This document shows, one piece after another, positions 10,431-20,839 of a stretch of DNA of 64,000 nucleotides. Position 1 is the first letter of the stretch; each line of letters begins with the position of its first letter. The position numbers and the translations under genes were made by a program. Origin of the DNA: Aporrectodea caliginosa (lineage: Eukaryota > Annelida > Clitellata > Crassiclitellata > Lumbricidae); assembly GCA_020284085.1 (NCBI GenBank), contig JACEVL010000285.1, forward strand, positions 175,001 through 239,000, written 5' to 3'. The notes under the pieces are model-generated. The model was not told where the DNA came from. It did no database searches and saw nothing but the letters and a program-made list of their open reading frames with translations.

Positions 10431-11255
10431 GAGAGTACATGGTAGTTAGCCTATATATGATCCAGGTTGAGTTACCAAGCGGTTATTGCAATGATAACAC
10501 TTCTGGAATTTTTTTGTTTTAGTGCGCACTTTCCCCCAGTGTTTTCTTCTCTGTCGAATATACCCTGCTATATGCCTCCATCAACTTTTCTTACCCAAGG
10601 CCTGCAGGAGGAGAGAGAAATTTTTAAAATATAAATGCCTGATATGTTTCTCCAAATCGTCTGCTCACTTACTCTCAGCCAAGCATGTATCTTTTCTAAG
10701 TCAAATTTTCTTAGCCAAAATTCTTCGTTGTTTTCTTCATGCAAGATCATGTCATGCCTTTTATTTCCTCTCTGTTTCGTTCATCTCTTTCTATCCATGA
10801 ACTTGACCTTTATTTTCCCATCTTCTCCTTCTTTTCCATTCAAGACATTGGCTTCCTGACTTTGTCTGTCTTTAGAGGAGCCAACCATTTCTTCTCCATA
10901 TTTCGGGTTTTCTTTCCCTTCTGTTTAATTGAGGAACATGTTCTCCTCTTTCTTTTTCAACCTTCTCGTTTACTTTTTCGCATACAATAGCCTGCCTTTT
11001 AATTTATAACTTTCTATCTCTCGTTTCTTCAATCCCATCGAATTGCAATTCTTTTCTTTTTGTTTTCCCATCTTTTCTTTGGACTAGCCTTCTGTTTTTC
11101 TCCTACATCACAGAGCATCTGCATGGCATTTGTAATTGGTTTTAACAAGACTTATACAAATAATAAACTATAGCATTCTAATTACATCTGATTAATCTTC
11201 CAATTAACTCGTCGCAAAATCTGCTTCATGACTTTGTCGGCTGAGCCTCTGATTG
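10431..11255. other. Unassigned pyrimidine-rich sequence
   Basis: The plus strand is T/C-rich (many TTTTCTT runs), which creates open frames of 83-92 codons rich in F, L and S. These are composition effects. No element ends were recognised. Confidence 0.35.
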
Positions 11256-11300
11256 GTGTGCACTGCGAGAGGCGCTATATAAATTGATAGATACAATACA
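11256..11300 (+). repeat. Retroposon 3' tail (GAGGCGCTATATAAATTG)
   Basis: The tail is followed by short ATAC/ATACA repeats. It matches the tails at 17431 and 58160 and probably marks the end of a decayed SINE or LINE copy. Confidence 0.45.
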
Positions 11301-13500
11301 ATATATAAGCATCACGAGTTGTGATAATGGTTTAACAGCATTTAGTAATGTTAAACTGGAATGTGCATGCAACTTGCACGATACCATTATTTTTATTGAA
11401 TGATAAAATGTTGGGCGCAAACGGTATACTAACTTATCGTAAATTGAAATGTCTTTATTTCTTAAGTCGAGCACATGCTTCATTTTTCAAGAAATTGAGG
11501 CGTTAGCTGCGTATATTTGCAAGAAACACAAGTGCAAGCGCCATCATAACAAGCACAAATAGTGCATGGACAATATGGATAGGCCTACAGGATATGTACA
11601 GCCGTACATAACATGCCACAGTTTGCGAAAGTGTGTGGTGCAAGTAAGTTTATAGCTAGCCCCGTATACTATAATAGTATACGGGGCTCCTATAATACAC
11701 GACAACCAAGGTTGTTGCATTGAAGTAATTCTGTAATAGGTCATTGTTTTAGTTAAGAAGCCAAAGACGCGAGAAAATTTACAATTTCTCCTTGTCAAAA
11801 TTGCGTGCAAATATATATGTATTATTATATGCTATGGATTACATCGGTCACTTTCAATTCACGAATGTTGCAGGTCTTGAATAGCATCTATGCAGCATCC
11901 GATAGCATCGAATATAATATGATGTAAGTCTTATATTTCCACCTGCGCAAACTATGCAACCTGTGTGTTAGAATCAGTTCCCTTAGTGTGTTTTAATAAT
12001 TTTTCGCAAAATTTACTTTTTTATGTTGAATCTTGAATTGTTCTCTTCACATGCATGTACACACTATGCAGTTACGTTTTCTGTAGGCATTTCTGAGTAG
12101 GCTACTTGAATTTAAGTTGTTAAACGACGATTGCAATAAGTTCATTCAATTTTCTGTAATTCTGTTTTCTTTGAAAATGTTTTAATTTGTAATCATAACG
12201 TTCCACACTAATATCCTACAAAACTCAATTAAATAGCCTAGTTATAATACTAATAGCTTATAGTTCACTTTCGAAAGCCATGGATCTTCATTGATTTTTG
12301 TAGGGCCTGAGTGTGTCTCTCTTTAATAGATTTCGGTCCACGGTCTCCATACACTGTCGATTCGTGGTGTCACACACCTTATTTATGCACTCACACACAG
12401 TCTGCAGGCAGCTGACCAATTTGTACAGGCGTAATATGATATCCAATGCTGGAGTGAATATTTATCGCATTTTGAATCTGATAAATTATGCACAAGTTCA
12501 TGAAAGTATGCATGAAGTTGGCTTTCGTACAGAAATACAGATTAAAATATTTATGGGATCATGCAATTTTGTACGCAGATGTTCACGGATTCAATTCTTC
12601 GAGCATTATGATGATGCACATAATGTTTAATAGTGATTATTCACTATATTAGGCCTACGTCTGTGACATTTATTTGGTTATATTTTGAAGCCTGACGGCT
12701 GCAAATCTGTAGATGCACAAGTGGAATTTGCTGAAATTTCGGATGGACAATTTTACAACATCATGGGTCTAAGGAACAGTATTAGTACAATTGATAGGTT
12801 TTAAACATAAGTCAATTTAGCCGCATATATACCTTACCAACTTTCCTGTTGTCACATTTCTGCACGCAACTCTATAGGCCTACATCTTTCGATAATACAA
12901 AAGGTCATCACGAATATTGCGATTGCGAGTGCTTTTACCACATTCTAAAATGAAACAAGATATGGAGAATATATTTGTACGGAATAAAACAGAAGACACT
13001 GCATGTAGTCTATACGTAGCAGAAGAAGACAAATAATCATAGTATCGTCCTATGTGACAAAAATCTGCATGCTTCGCCTCTTAAATATTTGCTAAATATT
13101 AACATTCGTATATAGGCCCTATATATAGTCGTTGCATACATGTATGAAATGTAACTATAGTATTGCTAAGGAAGATCTATAAAGTGTGCACGTCTCTGCA
13201 TCCACATAAGTTCCAGTACTTTCTGCTCTGTAACATGCATACAGTGATGCAGTTTCATGCACGAATGCGAATAATTATATAAAACAAACGTAGGCTAATA
13301 TATATTTTTTAATACACGCGTACTCGAATGCCACTTATTGAAGTTCTTTAATTTAATTTTTATTTTAACTGTGGCAAATTGAACTACATCATGTCAGTAG
13401 TAGGCTAAGTTCTCGAAGTACAAATATATGTCACTTGAGTTACACGGCCTTCGATTAGTTTTGAGCGACTGTCCTGCATGTAGGCTATATACAACGTAAA
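11301..13500. other. Unassigned AT-rich sequence
   Basis: About 2.2 kb of AT-rich DNA without recognisable genes. The 105-codon plus-strand frame at 12313-12630 has no recognisable motif. One 31-bp palindrome lies at 11658-11688. Confidence 0.35.
11658..11688. repeat. Perfect 31-bp palindrome
   Basis: AGCCCCGTATACTAT is followed, after a single central A, by its exact inverse. The arms are 15 bp. Confidence 0.9.
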
Positions 13501-13632
13501 TGTATGGGTTCGAACTTTCTCTATATATGCGGTATCTGTGCAGAGACCTTCAATCGTCACGTATAATTGCCCAGCACCATCGACTGATATTGTTTCATTT
13601 GATAATGGCGCTTAATAAAATTACAAATAAGA
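13501..13632 (+). repeat. Dispersed SINE-like repeat, copy 2
   Basis: Similar to 2637-2776: GGTTCGAACTT at the start, GCACCATCGACTGA in the middle and TTTGATAATGGCGCTTAATAAAATT at the end. GGGTTCGAAC resembles a pol III B box. Confidence 0.5.
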
Positions 13633-14040
13633 AACAAGCTTAATTATAATTAGGCTGTAACAATAATAAGTGGGACATTCTTAATGTCTGTGGCGGACAA
13701 TTCTTTAGAAACCATGTAGTGAGAATCTTTTATGTTTTGTCTTAGACTCCTAAGGAACTGTGTCCGAAAGTTCCACGCTGAACGCGGCTTCTGTTTATTC
13801 GACCATCGAGACAGAGATGTTGTGCCACTATTATAAGATGCTATTGCCTGATAGAATTGCAGGAATTCCATTTGTTGTCGTTCCAGCGGGAAATTGTTTA
13901 TTTTCTTCAGGATGAAATATTGCCGGTCCTGATCCCAAATTGTTTATTTTATCTGTCCGTCGTAGCGTTAATTAAAGAGCAAAGCCCGAGACGTCGTAAA
14001 AGCTAATCAAAGTTGTATCCGCGGTCGATAGGGTTATAAA
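13633..14040. other. Unassigned non-coding sequence
   Basis: No recognised gene or repeat. A 73-codon minus-strand frame (13650-13871) has no motif I recognise. Confidence 0.3.
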
Positions 14041-14700
14041 TATGTCACGGTCAGGACGGCACTCTGGCCCGGCCGCCGCGCCTCCTTGCCCTGATCCCCG
14101 CGCCCGATAGGACCGGGAGCGTCCACGTCGGCGTCGGCCCGGCCAGGCAACCTGCACTACCCCGGTCTGCACCGAGTCGCGGCTCGGCGTCGTCCATGTC
14201 TGATTCATTCGCACTGCGGCAACCAGATAAGACCTTTATCTATTTCATTTCGCTGCCCGTCCGAGGGCGATTGACAGGGGCGTACGAAGGTCAGGCGATC
14301 GGCGAATGGGTTCGAGTGCCCGCCTGTCAGCCGCGATCCGATCTCATCATCGGTAACGGCCTGACCTTTCATTCGGCGCCGACCCGGCCGGCAATCCATC
14401 ACACGCCCCCGACCGAAGGCGACTGGCCTCTGCAAACAGACTGACACCCGCGGCCCAATTGGCCGCTTCCTCTGCGCCGCCGCCGCTGCCGCCAAATATA
14501 ACTAATGAACGGGCGCGATGCAGGGAAAGGGAAAGGGAGGGGGCATAATCCGTCTCTCCCTCGGACATTGTTCCTTAGCGACCGGACGGACAATGGAATA
14601 ATTCGCCCGGTTCAACTGCTCCAAGTATCCGGCCCCTCTTTTGTCACTTGGCCATCTCCTCCGCTTGGCACAATGAGATACAGAGGCTGACACGTCAAAT
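14041..14700. other. GC- and CpG-rich stretch
   Basis: GC-rich DNA with overlapping open frames in several phases, as expected for high GC. No family is recognisable. It could be regulatory or border an exon, but no splice-bounded frame was found. Confidence 0.3.
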
Positions 14701-14744
14701 CTACTCAAGGCAGCAGTAAGTAAAGCATCTCTCAAACAGACTGC

Positions 14745-14792
14745 ACCGACAGCATCAGCAGCAGCATCAGCAGCAGCAGCAGCAACTGGCCA
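14745..14792 (+). repeat. (CAG)n/(CAT) trinucleotide tract
   Basis: Imperfect CAGCAGCAT units. Confidence 0.8.
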
Positions 14793-14954
14793 TGCGCAGA
14801 TAATCAATGGACCAGTTGGTAGTCGCTAATGGACTTTAAGAGCTGCCCCGTTGGGGGCAGAGGTCACAATCTGCCGGGAAAATTGCCTCTGCCAATTTGG
14901 CAAAGAAGGCGATTCACGTTGAGCCTCATGACATGTCTTGTAACTGAACGCGGT

Positions 14955-15045
14955 TGCACTTGCACATACACATCCACAGTTCCATGCACACACATACACA
15001 CAAATAAACGCAACCACATGCACACATACACACATGCACACATGT
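14955..15045 (+). repeat. CA-rich tract
   Basis: Degenerate CACA/CATG dinucleotide-rich low-complexity sequence. Confidence 0.7.
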
Positions 15046-15760
15046 CCTGACATAGGCTTTCATTAATTAGCCGCCATCATTGGAATATATTCACTATATT
15101 GGCTCTAATTGTCATGTACTTCTATGAGTAAATATCATTAAACGATCTAATATATCACAATTTAATGTTTCCCAATTGTTTTTTTAATATAAATAGCATA
15201 ATTTAAAATAAAATACAATACCTTTCTGACTTGGTAACGAACCTTTTAAACAGTTCAGAAGTGAACACTGAAGCCGAGCAACAGAAGAAAAACATAGGTA
15301 TGCGCACCAGAGGTGTGCGCCAACTTGACCATGCATAATCTCTGTTCTCTCCCTTTCTCTTGATTTCTTTACCTCTGTCTCTGTCTCTCTGTCTCTCTCT
15401 CCAAAATGCAGTAGGCCTATAAGCACTATAGTTTATCTGTTTGTAAAGCCCTCGATATACACGTGAATACAAATTAAGTAAATATATATGCATGCATACT
15501 CGTATGTATACATTACATGCGTGTATGTCGGTATGTATGCATATATATTTACGTGGATATGTGCATATGCATGCAAGTATATCAAGACTCTTAAAATAGC
15601 GCTGTTAAATATCTCACAAAGGTCCTGCATGAATGGATTTTGTAGACACGCCATGCACATTTGGACAACACAACGGGAGAAGCATGAAAACTCATCGTTG
15701 GTTTATTCATGATTTGGCATCAATAGCACAGAAGCAGATGCTGTACGCGCATAAATATAT
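15046..15760. other. Unassigned AT-rich sequence
   Basis: No supported gene. A CTCT-rich patch lies at 15350-15400 and degenerate ATGT sequence near 15486-15580. Confidence 0.3.
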
Positions 15761-15765
15761 ATAAT

Positions 15766-15767
15766 AT

Positions 15768-15866
<99 letters not shown>

Positions 15867-15920
15867 ATATGCATATGCATATGCATATGTGTGCATTTGT
15901 ATATACATATATATATATAT
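15766..15920 (+). repeat. Compound (TA)n-(GT)n-(CATATG)n microsatellite
   Basis: A short TA tract leads into about 42 uninterrupted GT units (15781-15865), then four GCATAT hexamers, then TA again. Purine-pyrimidine alternation throughout makes it a strong Z-DNA candidate. Confidence 0.95.
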
Positions 15921-16058
15921 TATCATTGGTTTCAATCGCCACATTTCACGCTCCCACACACATTTGTAAAAGCTTGTGTATAGCCTATAGGCTATATATA
16001 TTGTGGTGTATTTATATATATTGTGATTTTATATATCTTAATGTATGTATATATATAG

Positions 16059-16496
16059 ATGAGATGTGTCACATCTCATGTGGATGAGATCTTGGCTGCC
16101 AGCTCAGGATCGCTTCATGCATTGCGCATCCTGAGATCACATGGATTGCCGCCAATGGCCCTGCAAGAGGTGACTCGCGCCACCACAGTGGCTAGAATAA
16201 TGTATGCTGCTCCTTCCTGGTGGGGTTTCACTTCGGCAGATGATCGAGCTAGAGTTGAAAGATTTCTGAGAAGATTACGAAGAACGGGGTACCTCAAGGA
16301 TGATTCTCCAACGGCAGAGGATATGGCCAAACAGGCTGACGAACGTCTCTTGGCTGCCGTCATCAGATGTGACCACCACGTTCTTCGAGGACTATTTCCT
16401 CCTGTTGTTACCATCAAATATCACCTACAACCCCGTCCACATAACTACACATTGCCTCCGAAAGACGATAGACAGTTTATCCCCAGAGCCCTATAG
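16059..16496 (+). pseudogene. LINE reverse transcriptase C-terminal fragment
   Basis: The 145-codon frame contains SLHALRILRSHGLPPMALQE, then YAAPSWWGFTSADDR, HHVLRGLFPP and RPHNYTLPPKDDRQFIPRAL. It is clearly homologous to 56574-57024 (SLHALRVLRAHGLPPTALHE, SPAWWGFTTASDR, QHVLRGLFPP). This is the region downstream of the RT domain in jockey/CR1-group LINEs. The catalytic part is absent, so it is a 5'-truncated copy. Its stop codon falls exactly in the middle of a perfect 54-bp palindrome. Confidence 0.75.
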
Positions 16497-16520
16497 GGCT
16501 CTGGGGATAAACTGTCTATC
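16467..16520. repeat. Perfect 54-bp palindrome at the LINE 3' coding end
   Basis: The 27-bp arm from 16467 (GATAGACAGTTTATCCCCAG...) is exactly inverted at 16494-16520 with no spacer. The left arm is LINE coding sequence (RQFIPRAL), so the right arm is an inverted duplicate of it. Confidence 0.95.
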
Positions 16521-17290
16521 CTATATAGAAGCTCTCTTGGTGATATAGGCTAATCTGACATTGTATGACTAAAAACACCATACTCATTTTAAACTTTTCT
16601 ATTAGGCTACTATTATGTATCAGATAGCGGTGTGTCTACCAGTTTCTTACCAATAAACGAATATATTATATTATATTATATATATATATATTATATATAT
16701 ATATATATTGTATCTGTAATAATGTAATATTGTTCATGTGCGTAATAAACATAGGTAAATGCACTCGTAGGGTATAATTATGATTGCTTGTAATATTAAT
16801 TCACTCAGTGCATGCAGAAATTTCAGTGTATACATGCAGCTGGTATACGTTAAGTAGATGTTTAGATGTTTTAGCTCCCCATCAAATTCAGATCGAGAGT
16901 CCAGACTATCTCTATACACGAATTCCGAAGCTCCGTCTTCGTTACTGTAGGCCAGGCTAGCTAAAAGTCAATAAAAAAGTATACTATTTGAGAAACTGAA
17001 GTTATGTATACAGTCATCGCTCGTAGACATGGCGTAATAGTGATCTTCAGTAAAGACGCCATCGCCATTAGGATGTGATTGACACGAACTTAAGGAACCT
17101 GGAAAGTATATCGAGAAATCTCTGTGGGAAAAAAGAAGTTGTGCGTAATATTATAAAAGTTCGTGCGAACACCATGCGCGCCGTTCTCAATTCTTTCTTT
17201 CCGATATTTTTCCTACTTTTTCTTTCCCTTTTCGTCCCCTTCCTCTCTCTCCACTTAGAGCTAATCGGTGCTCATGTTCAGAGACACTAA
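16521..17290. other. Unassigned AT-rich sequence
   Basis: It holds a TA-rich tract at about 16660-16710 and otherwise no recognisable feature. A 71-codon plus frame at 17075-17290 is hydrophobic at its end because of a T-rich run. Confidence 0.3.
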
Positions 17291-17325
17291 TCTAATCTAA
17301 TCTAATCTAATTTAACCTAAACCCG
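17288..17325 (+). repeat. (TAATC)n pentanucleotide repeat
   Basis: Five to six AATCT units, then TTTAACCTAAACC. Confidence 0.8.
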
Positions 17326-17379
17326 GTTCTGCGCAATAAAAATTCAATTAAATTGATTTCAACTGTGCCGTTATCACAT

Positions 17380-17465
17380 TGCATAAAGCACCAATCCATT
17401 ATTGGCGCTCCTGAGGAGATAATCTTGAAGGGGCGCTATATAAATCTCTGAAATGAAATTAAATT
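17380..17465 (+). repeat. LINE/SINE 3' end
   Basis: GGCGCTCCTGAGGAGATAAT, then CTTGAAGGGGCGCTATATAAAT and a TGAAATGAAATT tail. This matches 58134-58198 closely, where it directly follows LINE coding sequence. Confidence 0.65.
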
Positions 17466-17573
17466 ATCCATGGTCGTTTCAGTTTAAAATGTATTCAAGT
17501 CATGATGTATGAGTGAAACCCGAAAGAATTCGTGCACATTAGGCAGAGAAATCATTTACGTGGCGATTGAGGC

Positions 17574-18279
17574 CAGGGGCGGATCCAGGGGGCCAATCCG
17601 GCCATGGCCCCCCCCCATTTGAAATTTACATAGGGCGTGCCCCCCCCCATCGCCAAGTAGACTATTTTCACTCTGTGATCTTTCGTGAAGAAAAGAAAAT
17701 GAGGATATATAAATAAAAATATTATCTCTGTACAACTAAATAGCTTCTCTCAAGTGTTGTCTCTCAAATTTCAAAATATCAAATTTTAAAATATTGTGTT
17801 CCTTGAACATTTAGTAAAACTACATCATTACTGTATGAATTCCCGATAAGGTATAGTTGAATCCTTCTTCCTTGGTTTGTGTTAACTATTTGTGCTGAGT
17901 CCTGGTAAGCAATTCGTTTACCTTAAGGCTTATGGCGCTCTTGAAAATTGAACGTATTTTCTAGGTTTTATATTAATTTCAATAAATGTCTGGTTTCCTA
18001 CTACTGTCTGCAGTCAAACTCAAAACACAACTCAAGCAAGATCTTAGCTACGAGTAACATCTGATTCCTATCAGTTTTTAAATAAATTATAATAGAGAAA
18101 TTTCTTCACATGACAGCCTAAAATGCAACCATTGCAGTGTGGAAATTTAAAACAATTAAAGTGGGGAGGGGCACATCCCCTCCCCAGACCCCTCCCCCTG
18201 CTCGGCACTGCACGCCTAAACGATCGTCCTTCGGACGACCATTTGGTCCCCCTTCATAAACTTTCTGGATCAGTCCCTG
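17574..18279. mobile_element. Complete non-autonomous hAT element, 706 bp
   Basis: The left terminus is CAGGGGCGGATCCAG; the right terminus, inverted, is CAGGGACTGATCCAG. Perfect 8-bp target duplications ATTGAGGC lie at 17566-17573 and 18280-18287. Runs of C (17609-17617, 17640-17649) lie just inside the left end. The interior is AT-rich without a transposase frame. The right ~155 bp is repeated at 7804-7960. A CAGGG terminus and an 8-bp duplication are hAT hallmarks. Confidence 0.93.
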
Positions 18280-18287
18280 ATTGAGGC

Positions 18288-18960
18288 CCCAACATTTTGC
18301 AAATATTTGGTAACAAAACTCACATTTGTATAGTTTTCCCGGTTATGGGTTCTTGTAGGCCTATTCATATTCAGCTCTGCAACACAGACGATAGCATATT
18401 ACAAGATTTGTACCGCTTGTCAGCATCACTATCTGCTGAAGTAACGTTAGAATTTTCACAGTCAAACTATAGTTGGGACTGAGGTCCATACTGATATAAA
18501 TCGCCGTTAAAAAGGAATGAAACAGAAAAATAAATATCAAAGGGGACAGGGCCTACTACGTAGGTGGGATGGAAGCGGACTGCTTCAAATTTGTGCCAGA
18601 GGGAAAGTCTCCGCCACCCACCTGGTGAAATGGATGTTGCTGAACAACCGACAGTTCTGACTCAACTGTCAACTGCTGCAAAGTATCGGCAGAAACTAAT
18701 TTTTTTTAGTTAAACTACTATAACTATTTTTCAACTAAAATTTAAAAAAATTAACTTAAAGTTGGCAACTGATTTTGTAAATAAGTTAACTAAAATAAAA
18801 AATTTCAGTTAAACTGTTTTCAACTTTTCAAGAAACTTTCTTGGCAAACGTCAAACATATTCACAATAACAGAGGTTAAGTGTCTTGTAAAATTGCAGAG
18901 AGGGTCCATGACAGTTTCACTTTCAAGATATGTAATGTGTAGGCCTACTAGACTAATATT
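18288..18960. other. Unassigned sequence with AGTTAACT-rich tract
   Basis: AT-rich DNA. From about 18700 to 18835 there are degenerate inverted AGTTAA/TTAACT motifs resembling a subterminal repeat block, but no terminus was located. Confidence 0.35.
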
Positions 18961-18974
18961 AGTCCTACTGCAGT

Positions 18975-18996
18975 TCTCTCTCTCTCTCTCTCTTTC

Positions 18997-19041
<45 letters not shown>

Positions 19042-19263
19042 GTCTGTCTCTCTCTCGCTCTGTCTCTGTCTGTCTCTCTCTGTCTGTCTGTCTGTCTGTG
19101 TCTGTCTCTTCGTCTGTCTGTCTCTCTGTCTGTCTGTCACAGACAGTGTGTGTCTCTCTCTCTTTCACTCTCTCTTTCTCTGTCTCTGTCTCTGTTATCT
19201 GTCTCTGCCTCTCTGTCTCTCTGTCTCGGTCTCTCTCGCTCTCTGTCTCTCTGTCTCTCTCTG

Positions 19264-19294
<31 letters not shown>

Positions 19295-20089
19295 GTCTCT
19301 CTGTCTCTCTATGTCTCTCTCTGCCTCTCTCTTTGTCTGTCTCTGTCTCTCTGTCTCTATATATCTTTATGTCTCTATGTTTGTCTGTCTGTCTGTGTGT
19401 GTGTCTTTCTGTCTCTCTGTCTCTCTGTCTCTGTCTCTGTCTCGTCTCTGTCTCTCTGTATCTCTGTCTCTATTTGTCTCTGTCTGTCTGTCTGTCCGTG
19501 TGTGTGTGTCTCTCTCACTCTTTCTCTCTCTCTCTCGCTCTTTCTCTCTCTCGCTGTCTCTCGCTAGAGACAGAGAGACACTCTGTCTCTCTGTCTCTCT
19601 GTCTCTCTGCCTCTCTGTCTCTCTGTCTCTCTGTCTCTCTGTCTCTGTCTCTCTGTATCTCTCTTTGTCTCAGTCTGTCTGTCTGTGTGTGTGTGTCTCT
19701 CACTCTTTCTCTCTCTCTCTCTTTCTCTCTCGCTGTCTCTGTCTCTGTCTCTCTGTCTATGTCTCTCTGTCTCTGTCTCTCTCTTTGTATCTGTCTGCCT
19801 GTCTGTGTGTGTGTGTGTCTCTCACTCTTTTTCTTTACTCTCTCTCTCTGTCTCTCGCTAGAGACAGAGAGACACTCTGTCTCTCTGTTTCTCTGGTTGT
19901 CTGTCTGTCTCTGTCTGTCTGTCTCTGTCTGTCTGTCTCTGTCTGTCTGTCTGTCTCTGTCTCTGTCTCTGTCTCTGTCTCTCTGTTTCTCTGTACCTCT
20001 GTCTCTCTTTGTCTCTGTCTGTCTGTCTGTGTGTGTCGCTCTCTCACTCTTTCTCTCTTTTTTTCTCTCTCTCGCTGTCTCTGTCTCTG

Positions 20090-20120
<31 letters not shown>

Positions 20121-20332
20121 GTCTCTCTCTCGCGCGCTCTCTCTGTCTCTGTCTGTCTCTCTGTCTGTCTCTGTCTGTCTGTCTCTGTCTCTCTGTCTCT
20201 CTGTCTCTCTGTCTCTCTCTCTCTCTGTCTCTCTGTCTCTCTGTCTCTCTGTCTCTCTGTCTCTCTGTCTCTCTGTCTCTCTGTCTGTCTCTCTCTCCCT
20301 CACTCTCTCTCAGTCTTTCTGTATGTTTCTCT
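18975..20332 (+). repeat. 1.36-kb TCTC/TCTG polypyrimidine array with higher-order structure
   Basis: The plus strand is almost entirely CT and TCTG/GTGT units. Blocks such as GTGTGTGTCTCTCACTCTTT recur near 19500, 19690, 19810 and 20030. A hairpin-forming CGCTAGAGACAGAGAGACAC segment occurs at 19562 and again near 19857. Open frames of up to 417 codons here encode only S, L, C and V and are composition artefacts. Confidence 0.95.
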
Positions 20333-20454
20333 TCCAAGGGGTAGAACGTAAGTACTATGTAAAAGTCGTTGCGGTGTGTACCACTGGACTTGTACTATAG
20401 TTGGTCTCGCTAGAAATACGCACACACTATGAGTAGAATCTGTCAAACTGTACT

Positions 20455-20482
20455 AACTGACAACTGACAACTGACAACTTTT
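20455..20482 (-). repeat. (TTGTCAG)n tail of the minus-strand LINE
   Basis: Four ACTGACA/ACAACTG units form a simple repeat at the position expected for the 3' end of the LINE that lies at 20840-22413. Confidence 0.5.
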
Positions 20483-20641
20483 ATTTCCAGAAGCACAATG
20501 CATATAACAATTAACAACAATTATAACTTGACTATTACATATCAGTGCATTGGCTAGGGAACAGGGAAGACCCAAAAGGGGCACAAGCCCCGCTTAATTA
20601 GGGTCACCCCTTTTAACAATAATCATTTATGGCTGGTTAGT

Positions 20642-20815
20642 CAGAAAGAAAGAAAGAAAGAAAGGTTCAACTCAATAATGTTCTTAACTAAATAATAACA
20701 TTACAATTTACTAAGAAGATCAATATGTAAGAAAGAAAGGTTCAACTCAATAATGTTCTTAACTAAATAATAACATTGCAATTTACAAATAAGATCAATA
20801 TCTAAACAATTCGAT
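20642..20815. repeat. 75-bp tandem duplication in the LINE 3' UTR
   Basis: An AAAG tract and GGTTCAACTCAATAATGTTC... at 20664 are repeated at 20739, so the period is 75 bp. The two copies differ at a few positions. Confidence 0.85.
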
Positions 20816-20839
20816 GAAACAGTGTTAAATGAAGTATGG

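Noticed and set aside
12313..12630. 105-codon plus-strand frame in AT-rich DNA
   Set aside because: No motif, no repeat or splice support, and AT-rich surroundings; not enough to call a gene.
19098..20400. Open frames of 416-417 codons in the CT-rich block
   Set aside because: They consist almost only of S, L, C and V from TCTC/TCTG repeats and exist in several frames and on both strands.
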